NCBI RefSeq assembly: GCF_030150285.1
Contig: NZ_JASLGE010000027.1
Coordinates: forward strand, 161,692-225,691
Origin: Pseudomonas sp.
GTDB taxonomy: Bacteria > Pseudomonadota > Gammaproteobacteria > Pseudomonadales > Pseudomonadaceae
DNA length: 64,000 nt
Reading direction: 5' to 3'
Shown here: positions 1-9,700 of the stretch, in pieces
Layout: every line of letters begins with the position of its first letter
Position numbering within the stretch: position 1 is the stretch's first letter
Program-made: the position numbers and the translations under genes
Notes under the pieces: generated by a model
The model's input: the letters and a program-made list of their open reading frames with translations, nothing else
What the model was told of the DNA's origin: nothing
The model's database searches: none

Positions 1-391
1 CTTTACGCTTGAGGGCGATTTCCCGGATGGACTCAGGGGTGATCTTGCCGTTTTCAGTGCGAGCCAGCAGCAGCTTGGAGCCGTTGGAGAAAAATTCCGG
101 CGCACCGCATTCGTCGGTCTCGACGTGGGCCGTTTCGGAGCAGATCACGCTGTGGAAGCTTTGGCACAGCGATGACAGGGCCAGGGAGTTGGCGGCGGTG
201 CCGTTGAAGGCGAAGTACACCTCGCAGTCGGTTTCGAACAGATGGCGGAAGTCGTTTGACGCACGCAGCGTCCACTCGTCATCGCCGTAAGAGCGTTGAT
301 GGCCGTGGTTGGCTTTTTCCATGGCAGACCAGACTTCGGGGCAGATACCGGAGTAGTTGTCGCTGGCGAATTGTTGGCTCTTATCAGTCAT
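1..391 (-). CDS. ltaE: low-specificity L-threonine aldolase, 5' part only (3' end beyond window)
   Basis: The reading frame starts at the ATG complementary to 389-391 and runs off the left edge, so about 130 N-terminal residues are visible. The translation begins MTDKSQQFASDNYSGICPE and continues through a segment with FNGTAANSLAL and SVICSETAHVETDE. These match the N-terminal half of the PLP-dependent beta-eliminating lyase family (threonine aldolase), which cleaves L-threonine or L-allo-threonine to glycine and acetaldehyde. The catalytic lysine would lie outside the window. Its position beside glyA and the sarcosine oxidase genes fits a glycine-metabolism neighbourhood known from other pseudomonads. 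Family assignment is firm; the exact symbol (ltaE or ltaA) is a naming choice. Confidence 0.88.
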   Translation of the reverse strand, partial: MTDKSQQFASDNYSGICPEVWSAMEKANHGHQRSYGDDEWTLRASNDFRHLFETDCEVYFAFNGTAANSLALSSLCQSFHSVICSETAHVETDECGAPEFFSNGSKLLLARTENGKITPESIREIALKRK

Positions 392-486
392 TTCCCGGTT
401 CCGTGATCGAAGGGTGAGGTGCACTTTATCCAAGAAATTGGCGGGTGCACAGGTATCGGTTTGTACCCATGATTAACCCGGCTTCG

Positions 487-541
487 ATTGGACATGCTGA
501 AGGCTGTTTTCAACTGCGAGTAGTCGTCTGTCAAGTTATCT
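487..541 (-). repeat. degenerate end of the effector/immunity tandem repeat
   Basis: These roughly 50 bases resemble 1060-1117, the junction after the second immunity gene: both contain GGCTGTTTTCAA and, near the end, GTCTGTCAAGTTATC. The remnant shows that another effector stub once followed immunity copy A, or that this is where the array recombined. Similarity was judged by eye only. Confidence 0.6.
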
Positions 542-925
542 AAACTCCAGAAAAACGCCTTCAACTACTATCCAAGTGAAGGAGATGAAAAACATCATTA
601 TATTGATGAACAGAAGGCGTTTTAGCCGAGGAGGGAAATTTTTAAGATCGGTAGGGTCTAGCTCGCCGATGCGCAGTGATGCCCATGGCATCAGCACCAT
701 GCTAGCGATTTTTGATATCTCCAAGAGGGACCAAAACACCCCTCGTTTCCCTAGGTACGTGCCCCAAATATAAATATAACGGCTGTTCTTCAAGGCCTCT
801 TTTATAGCGTCCATGTAACGGTGGCTCAGGTACAGACTGAATGCAATCCCCACATATGCAAGCAGAATTGGGGCCCCCGTATAGATGATCGCAATCCAGG
901 GAGACCAAGTGTCGATACCGGTCAT
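536..925 (-). CDS. membrane immunity-like protein, copy A (intact)
   Basis: A 129-residue protein with three strongly hydrophobic stretches (about residues 8-33, 63-85 and 104-127) separated by conserved loops containing IKEALKNSRYIYIW and LKNFPPRLKRLL. The start codon overlaps the end of the preceding effector stub (922-925), as if translationally coupled. It is one of three tandem copies behind a PAAR effector whose C-terminus looks pore-forming, so an inner-membrane immunity role is the natural inference, as for other pore-forming T6SS or colicin systems. I recognise no named family. Differences from copy B lie mostly in the hydrophobic segments. Confidence 0.75.
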   Translation of the reverse strand: MTGIDTWSPWIAIIYTGAPILLAYVGIAFSLYLSHRYMDAIKEALKNSRYIYIWGTYLGKRGVFWSLLEISKIASMVLMPWASLRIGELDPTDLKNFPPRLKRLLFINIMMFFISFTWIVVEGVFLEFR

Positions 926-1110
926 GGCTGTGTAATTTCGTAAACGATATAACCACTCATCTTCATATACTTGGTAGCACGACGGGTTGCTTCCACATGG
1001 GTGGCATAACCCGAGGGCTGGCCCGGTGCATCAGCCTTGCGCCAGTGGTGCGCCAAGCTACGGCTGGAAATGCCGAGGGCTGTTTTCAATGCGCAGGAGA
1101 TGTCTGTCAA
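922..1110 (-). pseudogene. effector C-terminal stub A, toxic segment deleted
   Basis: A 62-codon frame opening with TTG at 1110, right after the stop of immunity copy B. About 45 residues (KTALGISSRSLAHHW onward to ATKYMKMSGYI) match effector residues about 319-365, then the frame jumps to VYEITQP, matching the last residues of the effector (ILYERTLP). The glycine-zipper segment between (effector residues about 366-462) is missing. The stub end overlaps the next immunity start by an ATGA-type junction, exactly as in the full effector, so it may still serve to couple translation. It probably encodes no active toxin. Confidence 0.7.
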
Positions 1111-1111
1111 G

Positions 1112-1501
1112 TTATCTAAACTCCAGAACCACTGCTACAACTGCCATCCAAGTGAAGGAGATGTACAACATCGTTATATTGATGACCAGAAGTCGTTTTA
1201 GACGAGGAGGGAAATTTTTAAGATCGTTAGGGTCTAGCTCGCCGATGCGCAGTGATGCCCATGGCCACGTCACCATGCCTGTGATTTTTGCTATCTCCAA
1301 GAGGGACCAAATCACCCCCCGTTTCCCTAAGTACGGGCCCCAAATATAAATATAACGGCTGTTCTTCAAGGCCTCTTTTATAGCGTCCATGTAACGGTGG
1401 CTTAGGTACAGACTGAATACAATCCCCACAAATCCAATCAGAATTGGGGTGCCCGTAAAGATGATCGCAATCCAGGGAGACCAAGTGTCGATACTGGTCA
1501 T
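1112..1501 (-). CDS. membrane immunity-like protein, copy B (intact)
   Basis: A 129-residue paralogue of copy A, with the same three hydrophobic segments and identical loop motifs (SLYLSHRYMDAIKEALKNSR, LKNFPPRLKRLL). Most substitutions relative to copy A fall in the hydrophobic segments, for example ILIGFVGIVF against ILLAYVGIAF. Its ATG at 1501 overlaps stub B. Across the first transmembrane segment it is closer to the effector-proximal copy C than copy A is. Function as an immunity protein is inferred from position and topology. Confidence 0.75.
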   Translation of the reverse strand: MTSIDTWSPWIAIIFTGTPILIGFVGIVFSLYLSHRYMDAIKEALKNSRYIYIWGPYLGKRGVIWSLLEIAKITGMVTWPWASLRIGELDPNDLKNFPPRLKRLLVINITMLYISFTWMAVVAVVLEFR

Positions 1502-1686
1502 GGCTGTGTAGTTTCGTAAACGATATAACCACTCATCTTCATATAATTGGTAGCACGACGGGTTGCTTCCACATGGGTGGCATAACCCGAGGGCTGGCCC
1601 GGTGCATCAGCCTTGCGCCAGTGGTGCGCCAAGCTACGGCTGGAAATGCCGAGGGCTGTTTTCAATGCGAAGGAGTTGTCTGTCAA
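1498..1686 (-). pseudogene. effector C-terminal stub B, toxic segment deleted
   Basis: Same structure as stub A: a TTG at 1686, then KTALGISSRSLAHHW through ATNYMKMSGYI, then directly VYETTQP. It differs from stub A at only a few residues, so both derive from one deletion event followed by duplication. It follows the position where the frameshifted immunity copy C would stop (1688) and overlaps the start of copy B. Confidence 0.7.
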
Positions 1687-1687
1687 G

Positions 1688-2078
1688 TTATCTAAACTCC
1701 AGAGCCAATGCTACAACTGCCATCCAAGTGAAGGAGATGTACAACATCGTTATATTGATGACCAGAAGTCGTTTTAGACGAGGAGGGAAATTTTTAAGAT
1801 CGTTAGGGTCTAGCATCGCCGATGCGCAATGATGCCCATGGCCACGTCAACATGCCTGTGATTTTTGCTATCTCCAAGAGGGACCAAATCATCCCCCGTT
1901 TCCCTAAGAACGGGCCCCAAATATAAATATAACGGCTGTTCTTCAAGGCCTCTTTTATAGCTTCCATGTAACGGTGGCTCAGGTACAGGCTGAATACAAT
2001 CCCCACAAATCCAATCAGAATTGGGGTGGTGACAATCCCAAAAGCCAGCCAAGACTTCCAGAACTCTTCTGTTGTCAT
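1688..2078 (-). pseudogene. effector-adjacent immunity-like gene, copy C, frameshifted
   Basis: This copy starts at 2078, overlapping the effector stop by ATGA. It reads MTTEEFWKSWLAFGIVTTPI, then follows copy B closely to ASLRIGD, then ARP and a stop at 1803. Compared with copy B (TAGCTCGCCG near 1235) it has one extra A near 1815 (TAGCATCGCCG). Without that base the frame would continue through LKNFPPRLKRLL and the third hydrophobic segment to a stop at 1688. The product would be 91 residues and lack the last membrane segment. Its N-terminal 20 residues differ from copies A and B. A sequencing error is possible. Confidence 0.7.
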
Positions 2079-3487
2079 GGCAAAGTTCTCTCGTACAAAA
2101 TATTTCCACCTATTTCACCCCCCATACCTCCGATAGTCGTACCCGCCCATGCGCCGGTACCTACCAAGGCTGCGACACAGACAACACCGCCGATACCTGT
2201 AGAGACCCCGAGCGCCACGCAGATAAAACCGCCGGCATTACTGGCTAACAATCCGCTTGCGATACCACCAACAGTGGACCCGGCGAACTTGCCTCCCTCT
2301 GTAAATTTGACCTTCTCACAAGCCGCCCCGGAGTCGCCGTTACACACCTGCTCAATAGCCAGCAATGAGGACACGCCGCCAATACCAATGCCGATATACC
2401 CACCTGCCTTCATGTACTTGGTAGCACGACTGGTTGCCTCCACATGGGTGGCATAACCCGGGATCTGGCCCGGCGCTCCGGCCTTGCCCCAGTGGTGCAC
2501 CAAGCTACGGCTGGAAATGCCGAGGGCTGCTTTCAACTTGGGGTGATCGCCCAAGGTTGTGAGGCCACGCAGGCGGGTGGAGTTCAACAGGTGCGCATCC
2601 AGCTGCCCGAGCAGGCGCTTGCGACCGTCGAAGAACTGCGGCGATTTAAGGTGGCCGTGTTGGCGATAGCTCTCCTGATGCAGGCGCTCCATGGCTTGAA
2701 GGGTGTCGCGTAATCCACTCAAGTGCGTTTCCATCACCACTGAGCTGACGCCAAGCCAGGTTGAGGTATGGCCGGTAAAACTGGCGATTTCACCCGCGTG
2801 GCGCTGTACAAAATCAGCCTCCTGCGGCGTGAGGGGATCAAGGGACTTCTTGACGTGTTGAGCGGCCGCCATCAGTTGTGCTTCTTCACGGGTGCATTGC
2901 GTGTTATTCGGGTCGCTCAGTACGATCATCGTACCGGCTTTAACCTCCGCCAGATGAGGGTTGAGCGCTCGAAACTTGCTCATGACGGCCGAATCACGCA
3001 GGGGGAAAAGTGTGGCCTCCAGCGCTTCACGGGTCATGCTCTTGGGGACCACATAAAAGCCAGGTTCCTGGCCCTCCAGGCGGTTGAATGCCGCTGGAGC
3101 TGGATGGCTCGAAGGCGCGAAACTCGATTGACGCGGCGCTACCGAGGGGGTGGTTACCGTTGAGGTGGCCGTTTGAGCCGTTCTTGAGGCCGCTGGCGGT
3201 GCCGACTTTTCGTTCTGATAGGTGGCGGTAAACACCGAGGGGATCAATTGGGCCTTGCAGGGGCAACCGCTGAAGCTGTCCAGCGTGCCGGCCATAAGCC
3301 TGCCATGGCTTTCCATGTGCGAAATGCCGCCGACGATCCGATAAGTTTTTCCGTCCTTGCCACAAGACACCAGATCCCCTGCGCAAGCATGCAGAAGGCC
3401 AAAGATGTTGATTCTTGGATCACCCTCCAACACTTTGCCGCCGCAGGTGGTTTTGTCACCCAAGCCAATGAAATAACCCTCAGGCAT
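2075..3487 (-). CDS. PAAR-domain T6SS effector with glycine-zipper (probably pore-forming) C-terminus
   Basis: 470 residues. Residues 1-88 form a PAAR-type domain with its cysteine/histidine pattern (HACAGDLVSCGKDGKTY, HGRLMAGTLDSFSGCPCK), which would cap a VgrG spike. A Pro/Ser/Ala-rich linker follows (90-140), then a LysM-like stretch (143-193, PHLAEVKAGTMIVLSDP), then a helical region to about 360. Residues 362-463 are a glycine-rich hydrophobic segment with GxxxG-like spacing (GIGIGGVSSLL, GGIASGLL, VGTGAWAGTTIGGMGGEIGG), typical of membrane-inserting toxins. The ATG is preceded by GGGGGAG. The stop overlaps an immunity-like gene. No hcp or vgrG lies next to it, so this is an orphan effector locus. 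Pore formation is inferred, not shown. Confidence 0.8.
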   Translation of the reverse strand: MPEGYFIGLGDKTTCGGKVLEGDPRINIFGLLHACAGDLVSCGKDGKTYRIVGGISHMESHGRLMAGTLDSFSGCPCKAQLIPSVFTATYQNEKSAPPAASRTAQTATSTVTTPSVAPRQSSFAPSSHPAPAAFNRLEGQEPGFYVVPKSMTREALEATLFPLRDSAVMSKFRALNPHLAEVKAGTMIVLSDPNNTQCTREEAQLMAAAQHVKKSLDPLTPQEADFVQRHAGEIASFTGHTSTWLGVSSVVMETHLSGLRDTLQAMERLHQESYRQHGHLKSPQFFDGRKRLLGQLDAHLLNSTRLRGLTTLGDHPKLKAALGISSRSLVHHWGKAGAPGQIPGYATHVEATSRATKYMKAGGYIGIGIGGVSSLLAIEQVCNGDSGAACEKVKFTEGGKFAGSTVGGIASGLLASNAGGFICVALGVSTGIGGVVCVAALVGTGAWAGTTIGGMGGEIGGNILYERTLP

Positions 3488-3922
3488 TGATTTTTACTCC
3501 CCCTCATTGGGTCGAAGCCAGGCTGTTTGCGACGGTAAATTGGCCGTCAGTTTCGACTTCCCCCGCCGTAATGGGGCTGGCTGCCGTCGGCGGCCACTCG
3601 GTAAATAGCGATTAGCCAAGTGCGTCTGCCGATGGCAATACGCGAAAGGGTGTAATCCGCAGGCACTACCTTGGAACGGCGGATATCTGCAGTAAATAGG
3701 AAATTTCCTAAAGATTTGATGAATCAGCTGTGGGCTATCACCGTGTGATTGGAGTGCAGCCCACGGCAGCGGCGATAGGGAATTGCTTTTGCGTGATGTC
3801 GTAAACGCACCTTTGCGTGGCGTCCATAGGCATCTGAGGTGCCATCGCCGGCTCTACCATCTGGCTCAAAGGGCAATCGCCCCATCAAGAACAAAAGGCG
3901 CGCCAGCGCTGGGAGAACCGCA
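3488..3922. other. intergenic region between effector and glyA
   Basis: 435 bp with no convincing gene. The two genes diverge, so promoters for both must lie here. A minus-strand frame near 3550-3715 without a good start codon resembles no family I know. I looked for a glycine or THF riboswitch before glyA and did not see the expected conserved motifs. A short inverted repeat (TGGGCT/AGCCCA, about 3730-3762) is the only structure noticed. Confidence 0.5.
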
Positions 3923-5176
3923 ATGTTCAGCAAACAGGATCAGCTCAAGGGTTACGACGACGCCTTGTTGGCCGCCATGAACGCCGAAGACCAGCGTCAG
4001 GAGGATCATATCGAGCTGATCGCCTCCGAGAACTACACCAGCCAGCGTGTGATGGAAGCTCAGGGCAGCGGCCTGACCAACAAGTATGCGGAAGGTTACC
4101 CCGGCAAGCGGTACTACGGCGGCTGTGAACATGTCGATAAAGTTGAGCAACTGGCGATTGACCGCGCCAAGCAACTGTTCGGTGCCGATTACGCCAACGT
4201 GCAGCCGCACTCCGGTTCTTCGGCCAACAGTGCGGTCTACCTGGCCCTGCTGAACCCGGGTGACACGATTCTCGGCATGAGCCTGGCCCACGGCGGCCAC
4301 CTGACCCACGGCGCGAAAGTGTCGTCTTCGGGCAAGCTGTATAACGCGGTGCAGTACGGTATCAACACCGACACCGGCTTGATCGACTACGACGAAGTGG
4401 AGCGTTTGGCGGTCGAGTGCCAGCCGAAAATGATCGTGGCCGGTTTCTCCGCCTACTCCAAGACCCTCGATTTCCCGCGCTTCCGGCAGATCGCTGACAA
4501 GGTCGGTGCCCTGCTGTTCGTGGACATGGCCCACGTGGCCGGCCTGGTCGCCGCCGGTTTGTACCCCAACCCGCTGCCCTATGCCGACGTGGTCACCACC
4601 ACCACCCACAAAACCCTGCGCGGCCCCCGTGGCGGCCTGATCCTGGCCAAGGCCAACGATGACATCGAGAAAAAGCTCAACTCGGCTGTTTTCCCGGGTG
4701 CTCAGGGCGGCCCGTTGATGCATGTGATTGCAGGCAAGGCGGTGTGCTTCAAGGAAGCGCTGGAGCCGGGCTTCAAGGCTTATCAGCAACAAGTGATCGA
4801 TAACGCCCAAGCCATGGCCGGGGTGTTTATCGAGCGCGGGTATGACGTGATTTCTGGCGGCACCGATAACCACCTGTTCCTGGTCAGCCTGATTCGTCAG
4901 GGCCTCACCGGCAAAGACGCCGACGCGGCACTGGGCCGTGCCCACATCACGGTGAATAAAAACGCGGTGCCCAACGACCCGCAATCGCCGTTCGTGACCT
5001 CGGGCCTGCGTATCGGCACCCCGGCGGTGACCACGCGCGGGTTCAAAGTGGCGCAATGCACCCAATTGGCAGGCTGGATCTGCGACATCCTCGACCACCT
5101 CGGCGACCCCGATATCGAAGCGGATGTGGCCAAGCAAGTGACCTCGCTGTGCAAAGACTTCCCGGTTTATCGCTGA
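3923..5176 (+). CDS. glyA: serine hydroxymethyltransferase
   Basis: 417 residues, the usual SHMT length. It interconverts serine and glycine using tetrahydrofolate and PLP in the cytoplasm. Family motifs are visible: [12 protein letters not shown] near the N-terminus, [22 protein letters not shown] and the PLP-lysine segment [14 protein letters not shown]. The frame is open further upstream, but the ATG at 3923 begins [15 protein letters not shown] and has GGGAGA about 7 bp ahead, so it is preferred. It is the first gene of a run with soxBDAG, purU and fdhA, suggesting it is the copy devoted to sarcosine/glycine catabolism rather than the only SHMT of the cell. Confidence 0.96.
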   Translation: MFSKQDQLKGYDDALLAAMNAEDQRQEDHIELIASENYTSQRVMEAQGSGLTNKYAEGYPGKRYYGGCEHVDKVEQLAIDRAKQLFGADYANVQPHSGSSANSAVYLALLNPGDTILGMSLAHGGHLTHGAKVSSSGKLYNAVQYGINTDTGLIDYDEVERLAVECQPKMIVAGFSAYSKTLDFPRFRQIADKVGALLFVDMAHVAGLVAAGLYPNPLPYADVVTTTTHKTLRGPRGGLILAKANDDIEKKLNSAVFPGAQGGPLMHVIAGKAVCFKEALEPGFKAYQQQVIDNAQAMAGVFIERGYDVISGGTDNHLFLVSLIRQGLTGKDADAALGRAHITVNKNAVPNDPQSPFVTSGLRIGTPAVTTRGFKVAQCTQLAGWICDILDHLGDPDIEADVAKQVTSLCKDFPVYR

Positions 5177-5198
5177 GCGCGTTTTTGGAGTAGATCCT

Positions 5199-6449
5199 AT
5201 GCAACGGTACTCAGGCTTCGGCCTCTTCAAGCACTCCCTCAGCCACCACGAAAACTGGCAGAAGATGTGGCGCACGCCCACCCCGAAAAAAGTCTACGAC
5301 GTGGTGATCGTCGGCGGCGGCGGGCATGGCCTGGCGACGGCGTACTACCTGGCCAAGGAACACGGCATCACCAATGTGGCGGTGATCGAAAAGGGCTGGC
5401 TGGGCGGCGGCAACACGGCGCGTAACACCACCATCGTGCGCTCGAACTACCTGTGGGATGAGTCGGCGCACCTGTATGAACACGCCATGAAACTGTGGGA
5501 GGGCCTGTCCCAAGACCTCAACTACAACGTCATGTTCTCGCAGCGCGGCGTCTACAACCTGTGCCACACCTTGCAGGACATGCGTGATTCGGAGCGTCGG
5601 GTCAGCGCCAACCGCCTCAATGGCGTGGACGGCGAACTGCTCAATGGCAAACAAGTGGCCGAGGAGATCCCGTACCTGGACTGCTCCGCGAACACCCGTT
5701 ACCCGATCATTGGTGCCACCGTTCAACGGCGCGGCGGCGTGGCCCGTCACGATGCCGTGGCGTGGGGCTTTGCCCGCGCCGCCGATGCCTTGGGCGTGGA
5801 CTTGATCCAGCAGACCGAAGTGCTGGGTTTCCGTAAGGAAAACGGCGTGTGCATCGGCGTTGAAACCAGCAAGGGCTTTATCGGTGCCAAGCGCGTCGGT
5901 GTGGTCACCGCCGGTAACTCCGGGCACATGGCGCGTCAGGCGGGGTTCCGTTTGCCCGTCGAATCGCACCCGCTGCAAGCACTGGTGTCGGAGCCGATCA
6001 AACCGATCATCGACAGCGTGATCATGTCCAACGCCGTGCACGGTTATATCAGCCAGTCCGACAAGGGCGACCTGGTGATCGGTGCCGGGATCGACGGCTG
6101 GGTCGGCTATGGCCAACGCGGCTCGTACCCGGTGATCGAACACACCATTCAGGCCATTGTGGAAATGTTCCCGGTGCTGTCGCGTGTGCGCATGAACCGC
6201 CAATGGGGCGGCATCGTCGACACCACGCCCGACGCTTGCCCGATCATTTCCAAAACGCCGGTGCCCAATCTGTTCTTCAACTGCGGCTGGGGCACGGGCG
6301 GGTTCAAGGCCACGCCGGGCTCGGGCAACGTGTTTGCGGCCAGCTTGGCCAAAGGCGAAATGCACCCGCTGGCGGCACCGTTTTCCATTGACCGGTTCTA
6401 TAACGGTGCCCTGATCGACGAACACGGCGCTGCCGCTGTCGCTCACTAA
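5199..6449 (+). CDS. soxB: sarcosine oxidase beta subunit
   Basis: 416 residues. This flavoprotein subunit of heterotetrameric sarcosine oxidase oxidises N-methylglycine to glycine; in the family it carries the covalent FMN and substrate site. The N-terminal dinucleotide-binding motif is [20 protein letters not shown], followed by [20 protein letters not shown] and C-terminal [17 protein letters not shown], all typical of the SoxB/DAO family. It begins 23 bp after glyA and is followed by soxD after 14 bp, consistent with one transcript. Confidence 0.96.
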   Translation: MQRYSGFGLFKHSLSHHENWQKMWRTPTPKKVYDVVIVGGGGHGLATAYYLAKEHGITNVAVIEKGWLGGGNTARNTTIVRSNYLWDESAHLYEHAMKLWEGLSQDLNYNVMFSQRGVYNLCHTLQDMRDSERRVSANRLNGVDGELLNGKQVAEEIPYLDCSANTRYPIIGATVQRRGGVARHDAVAWGFARAADALGVDLIQQTEVLGFRKENGVCIGVETSKGFIGAKRVGVVTAGNSGHMARQAGFRLPVESHPLQALVSEPIKPIIDSVIMSNAVHGYISQSDKGDLVIGAGIDGWVGYGQRGSYPVIEHTIQAIVEMFPVLSRVRMNRQWGGIVDTTPDACPIISKTPVPNLFFNCGWGTGGFKATPGSGNVFAASLAKGEMHPLAAPFSIDRFYNGALIDEHGAAAVAH

Positions 6450-6463
6450 CAGGAGAGTCCTCC

Positions 6464-6796
6464 ATGTTGCATATCTTCTGTCCTCATTGCGGCGAGTTGC
6501 GCTCCGAAGAAGAATTCCACGCCAGCGGCCAGGCCCATATCCCGCGCCCGCTCGACCCCAACACGTGCACGGATGCCGAGTGGGGCGATTACATGTTCTT
6601 TCGCGACAACCCCCGTGGCCTGCACCACGAGTTGTGGAACCACGTCGCCGGGTGCCGCCAGTTCTTCAACGCCACGCGCAACACCGTGACTTACGAGATT
6701 CTTGAAACTTACCTCATCGGCACCCAGCCACAGTTTACTGAACAGGCTGCGCCCCTGACCGCCACCCCCCCCCGCAAGCAGGGAGAAAAGGTATGA
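6464..6796 (+). CDS. soxD: sarcosine oxidase delta subunit
   Basis: 110 residues, a small zinc-binding subunit of the heterotetrameric enzyme. Cys6 and Cys9 (CPHC) together with His60 and Cys64 (NHVAGC) are the expected zinc ligands. The 3' end overlaps the soxA start by four bases (ATGA at 6793-6796), so the two are likely translationally coupled. A run of nine or more C residues near 6766 encodes the proline-rich tail and is a plausible slippage site for sequencing or replication, but the frame is intact as read. Confidence 0.95.
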   Translation: MLHIFCPHCGELRSEEEFHASGQAHIPRPLDPNTCTDAEWGDYMFFRDNPRGLHHELWNHVAGCRQFFNATRNTVTYEILETYLIGTQPQFTEQAAPLTATPPRKQGEKV

Positions 6797-9700
6797 GCCA
6801 GTCCCATCGCTTGCCGAACGGCGGCCGTGTCAATCGCAGCAAAGTGCTGACCTTTACGTTCAACGGCCAGCAGTACAAAGGCTACGAAGGCGACAGCCTG
6901 GCAGCAGCCTTGCTGGCCAACGGTGTCGACGTGATTGGCCGCAGCTTTAAGTACTCCCGGCCGCGGGGCATTTATGCCGCCGGTGCCGAAGAGCCCAACG
7001 CGGTGCTGCAGATCGGGGCTACCGAAGCCACGCAAATCCCCAACGTGCGCGCCACGCAACAAGCGCTGTACCAAGGCCTGGTCGCCACCAGCACCAACGG
7101 CTGGCCCAACGTGAACAATGACGTGATGGGCATTCTGGGCAAGGTTGGCGGTAAGTTGATGCCGCCGGGGTTCTACTACAAAACCTTTATGTACCCGCAG
7201 TCGTTCTGGATGACGTACGAGAAGTACATCCGCAAGGCCGCTGGGCTTGGCCGTTCACCCACGCAGAACGACCCCGATACGTACGACTACATGAATCACC
7301 ACTGCGACGTGCTGATCGTTGGCGCAGGCCCGGCGGGCCTGGCGGCAGCATTGGCGGCGGCGCGCAGCGGTGCGCGGGTGATCGTGGCCGATGAGCAGGA
7401 AGAGTTCGGTGGCAGCCTGCTGGACAGTCGCGAAAACCTCGATGACAAGCCGGCGATGGAGTGGGTGGCCAAGGTGGTCGCGGAACTCAAGGCGTTACCC
7501 AACGTGCTGTTGCTGCCACGGGCGACGGTGAACGGTTATCACGATCACAATTTCCTGACCATTCACGAGCGGCTCACCGATCACCTGGGCGACCGCGCGC
7601 CGATAGGCCACGTTCGCCAGCGTCTGCACCGGGTACGCGCCAAGCGCGTGGTGCTGGCCACCGGGGCCTGTGAACGGCCGCTGGTGTACGGCAACAACGA
7701 CGTGCCGGGCAATATGCTGGCGGGTGCGGTGTCGACCTACGTGCGTCGCTATGGCGTGGCACCGGGTAAAAAACTGCTGCTGAGCACCAACAACGATCAC
7801 GCCTACCGCGTGGCGCTGGATTGGCTCGACGCCGGCCAGCAGGTAGTGGCTGTGGCCGATGCCCGTCATAACCCACGCGGTGCGCTGGTGGAGGCCGCGC
7901 GGGCCAAAGGTATTCGCATCCTCACCGGCAGCGCGGTCGTTGAGGCGCGTGGCAGCAAACACGTCACCGGTGCCCGCGTAGCGGCCATTGATATCAAGCA
8001 GCACGCCGTCACCAGCCCTGGTGAATGGCTGGACTGTGACCTGGTGGCCACCTCGGGCGGTTACAGCCCGGTGGTTCACCTGGCCTCGCACTTGGGCGGC
8101 AAGCCGACCTGGCGCGAAGATATTCTGGGCTTCGTGCCCGGCGAGGCCCCGCAAAAACGCGTGTGTGTCGGTGGCATCAACGGTGTTTATCCACTGGGTG
8201 ACAGCCTGGCCGATGGCTTTGAAGGCGGCGTGCGCGCGGCCAGTGAAGCGGGTTTCAAACCGGTGGAAGGCGTACTGCCGAAAACCGCGCATTACGTCGA
8301 AGAGCCGACCCTGGCGCTGTTCCACGTGCCCCACGAAAAAGGCACGGCGCGGGCCCCCAAGCAATTTGTCGACCTGCAAAACGACGTCACCGCCGCCGCC
8401 ATCGAACTGGCCACCCGCGAGGGCTTTGAGTCGGTCGAACACGTCAAGCGTTACACCGCGCTGGGGTTTGGTACCGATCAGGGCAAGCTGGGCAACGTCA
8501 ACGGGCTGGCCATTGCGGCGCGCTCGCTGAACGTGACCATCCCGCAAATGGGCACCACCATGTTCCGCCCCAACTACACGCCGGTGACATTTGGCGCGAT
8601 TGCGGGCCGTCATTGCGGGCATATTTTCGAGCCGGTGCGTTACACCGCGCTGCAAGCCTGGCATGTGAAACAGGGTGCCGAGTTTGAAGACGTCGGCCAA
8701 TGGAAACGCCCGTGGTACTTCCCGCGCAACGGTGAAGACCTGCACGCGGCGGTGAAGCGTGAGTGCAAGGCGGTGCGTGACAGCGTGGGTATTCTGGATG
8801 CGTCCACCTTGGGCAAAATTGACATTCAAGGCCCGGATGCCCGTGAGTTCCTCAACCGCGTGTACACCAACGCCTGGACCAAGCTCGACGTGGGCAAGGC
8901 TCGCTACGGCCTGATGTGCAAGGAAGACGGCATGGTCTTCGACGACGGTGTGACGGCGTGCCTGGCCGACAACCATTTCGTAATGACCACCACCACTGGC
9001 GGCGCCGCCCGTGTGCTGCAATGGCTGGAGCTGTACCAACAGACCGAGTGGCCTGAGTTGAAGGTGTACTTCACGTCCGTCACTGACCACTACGCCACGC
9101 TGACCTTGAGTGGCCCCAACAGCCGCAAGCTGCTGAGCGAAGTGACCGACATTGACCTGGACCGCGATGCGTTCCCGTTCATGACTTGGAAAGAAGGCCT
9201 GGTGGCCGGCGTGCCGGCACGGGTGTTCCGTATTTCGTTTACCGGCGAGCTGTCGTATGAGGTGAACATCCAGGCCGACTACGCCATGGGCGTACTGGAA
9301 AAAATCGTCGAGGCGGGCAAGGCTTACAACCTGACCCCGTATGGCACCGAGACCATGCACGTGTTGCGGGCCGAGAAGGGCTTCATCATCGTCGGTCAGG
9401 ACACCGACGGCTCCATGACCCCCGACGACCTGAACATGGGCTGGTGCGTGGGCCGCACCAAACCATTCTCCTGGATCGGCTGGCGTGGCATGAACCGTGA
9501 AGACTGCGTGCGTGATCAGCGCAAGCAACTGGTGGGCCTCAAGCCGGTCGACCCGACGAAATGGCTGCCGGAAGGCGCGCAACTGGTGTTCGATGCCAAA
9601 CAGGCCATTCCGATGACGATGGTCGGCCATGTGACGTCCAGCTATGCCCATAACTCCCTCGGCTATTCGTTTGCGATGGGTGTGGTCAAGGGCGGGCTGA

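Larger units (their letters stand above)
536..2078 (-). repeat. 576-bp tandem duplication of stub plus immunity gene
   Basis: Equivalent points lie 576 bp apart: immunity stop codons at 536, 1112 and 1688, and start regions at 925, 1501 and 2078 (the last shifted by one inserted base). Each unit contains an immunity-like gene plus a fragment of the effector's 3' coding region. Identity is high across the loops of the membrane protein and the stub, lower in the membrane segments. This is gene amplification by recombination, not an insertion sequence. Confidence 0.85.

Noticed and set aside
536..2078. Possible CRISPR or satellite array from the regular 576-bp spacing
   Set aside because: The units are coding paralogues, far too long for CRISPR repeats and spacers.
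3700..3922. Possible glycine or THF riboswitch before glyA
   Set aside because: Conserved riboswitch core motifs were not found; only a weak inverted repeat is present.
3866..5281. 471-codon minus-strand frame across glyA
   Set aside because: It is the antisense shadow of glyA in GC-rich DNA; the plus strand encodes a complete, motif-rich SHMT.
6766..6775. C-run in soxD as a programmed frameshift site
   Set aside because: The frame is intact as read and gives a normal 110-residue subunit; no alternative product is indicated.
7495..9651. 718-codon minus-strand frame across soxA
   Set aside because: Long antisense frames are common opposite high-GC genes; it has a His/Gln/Val-rich composition and no domains.
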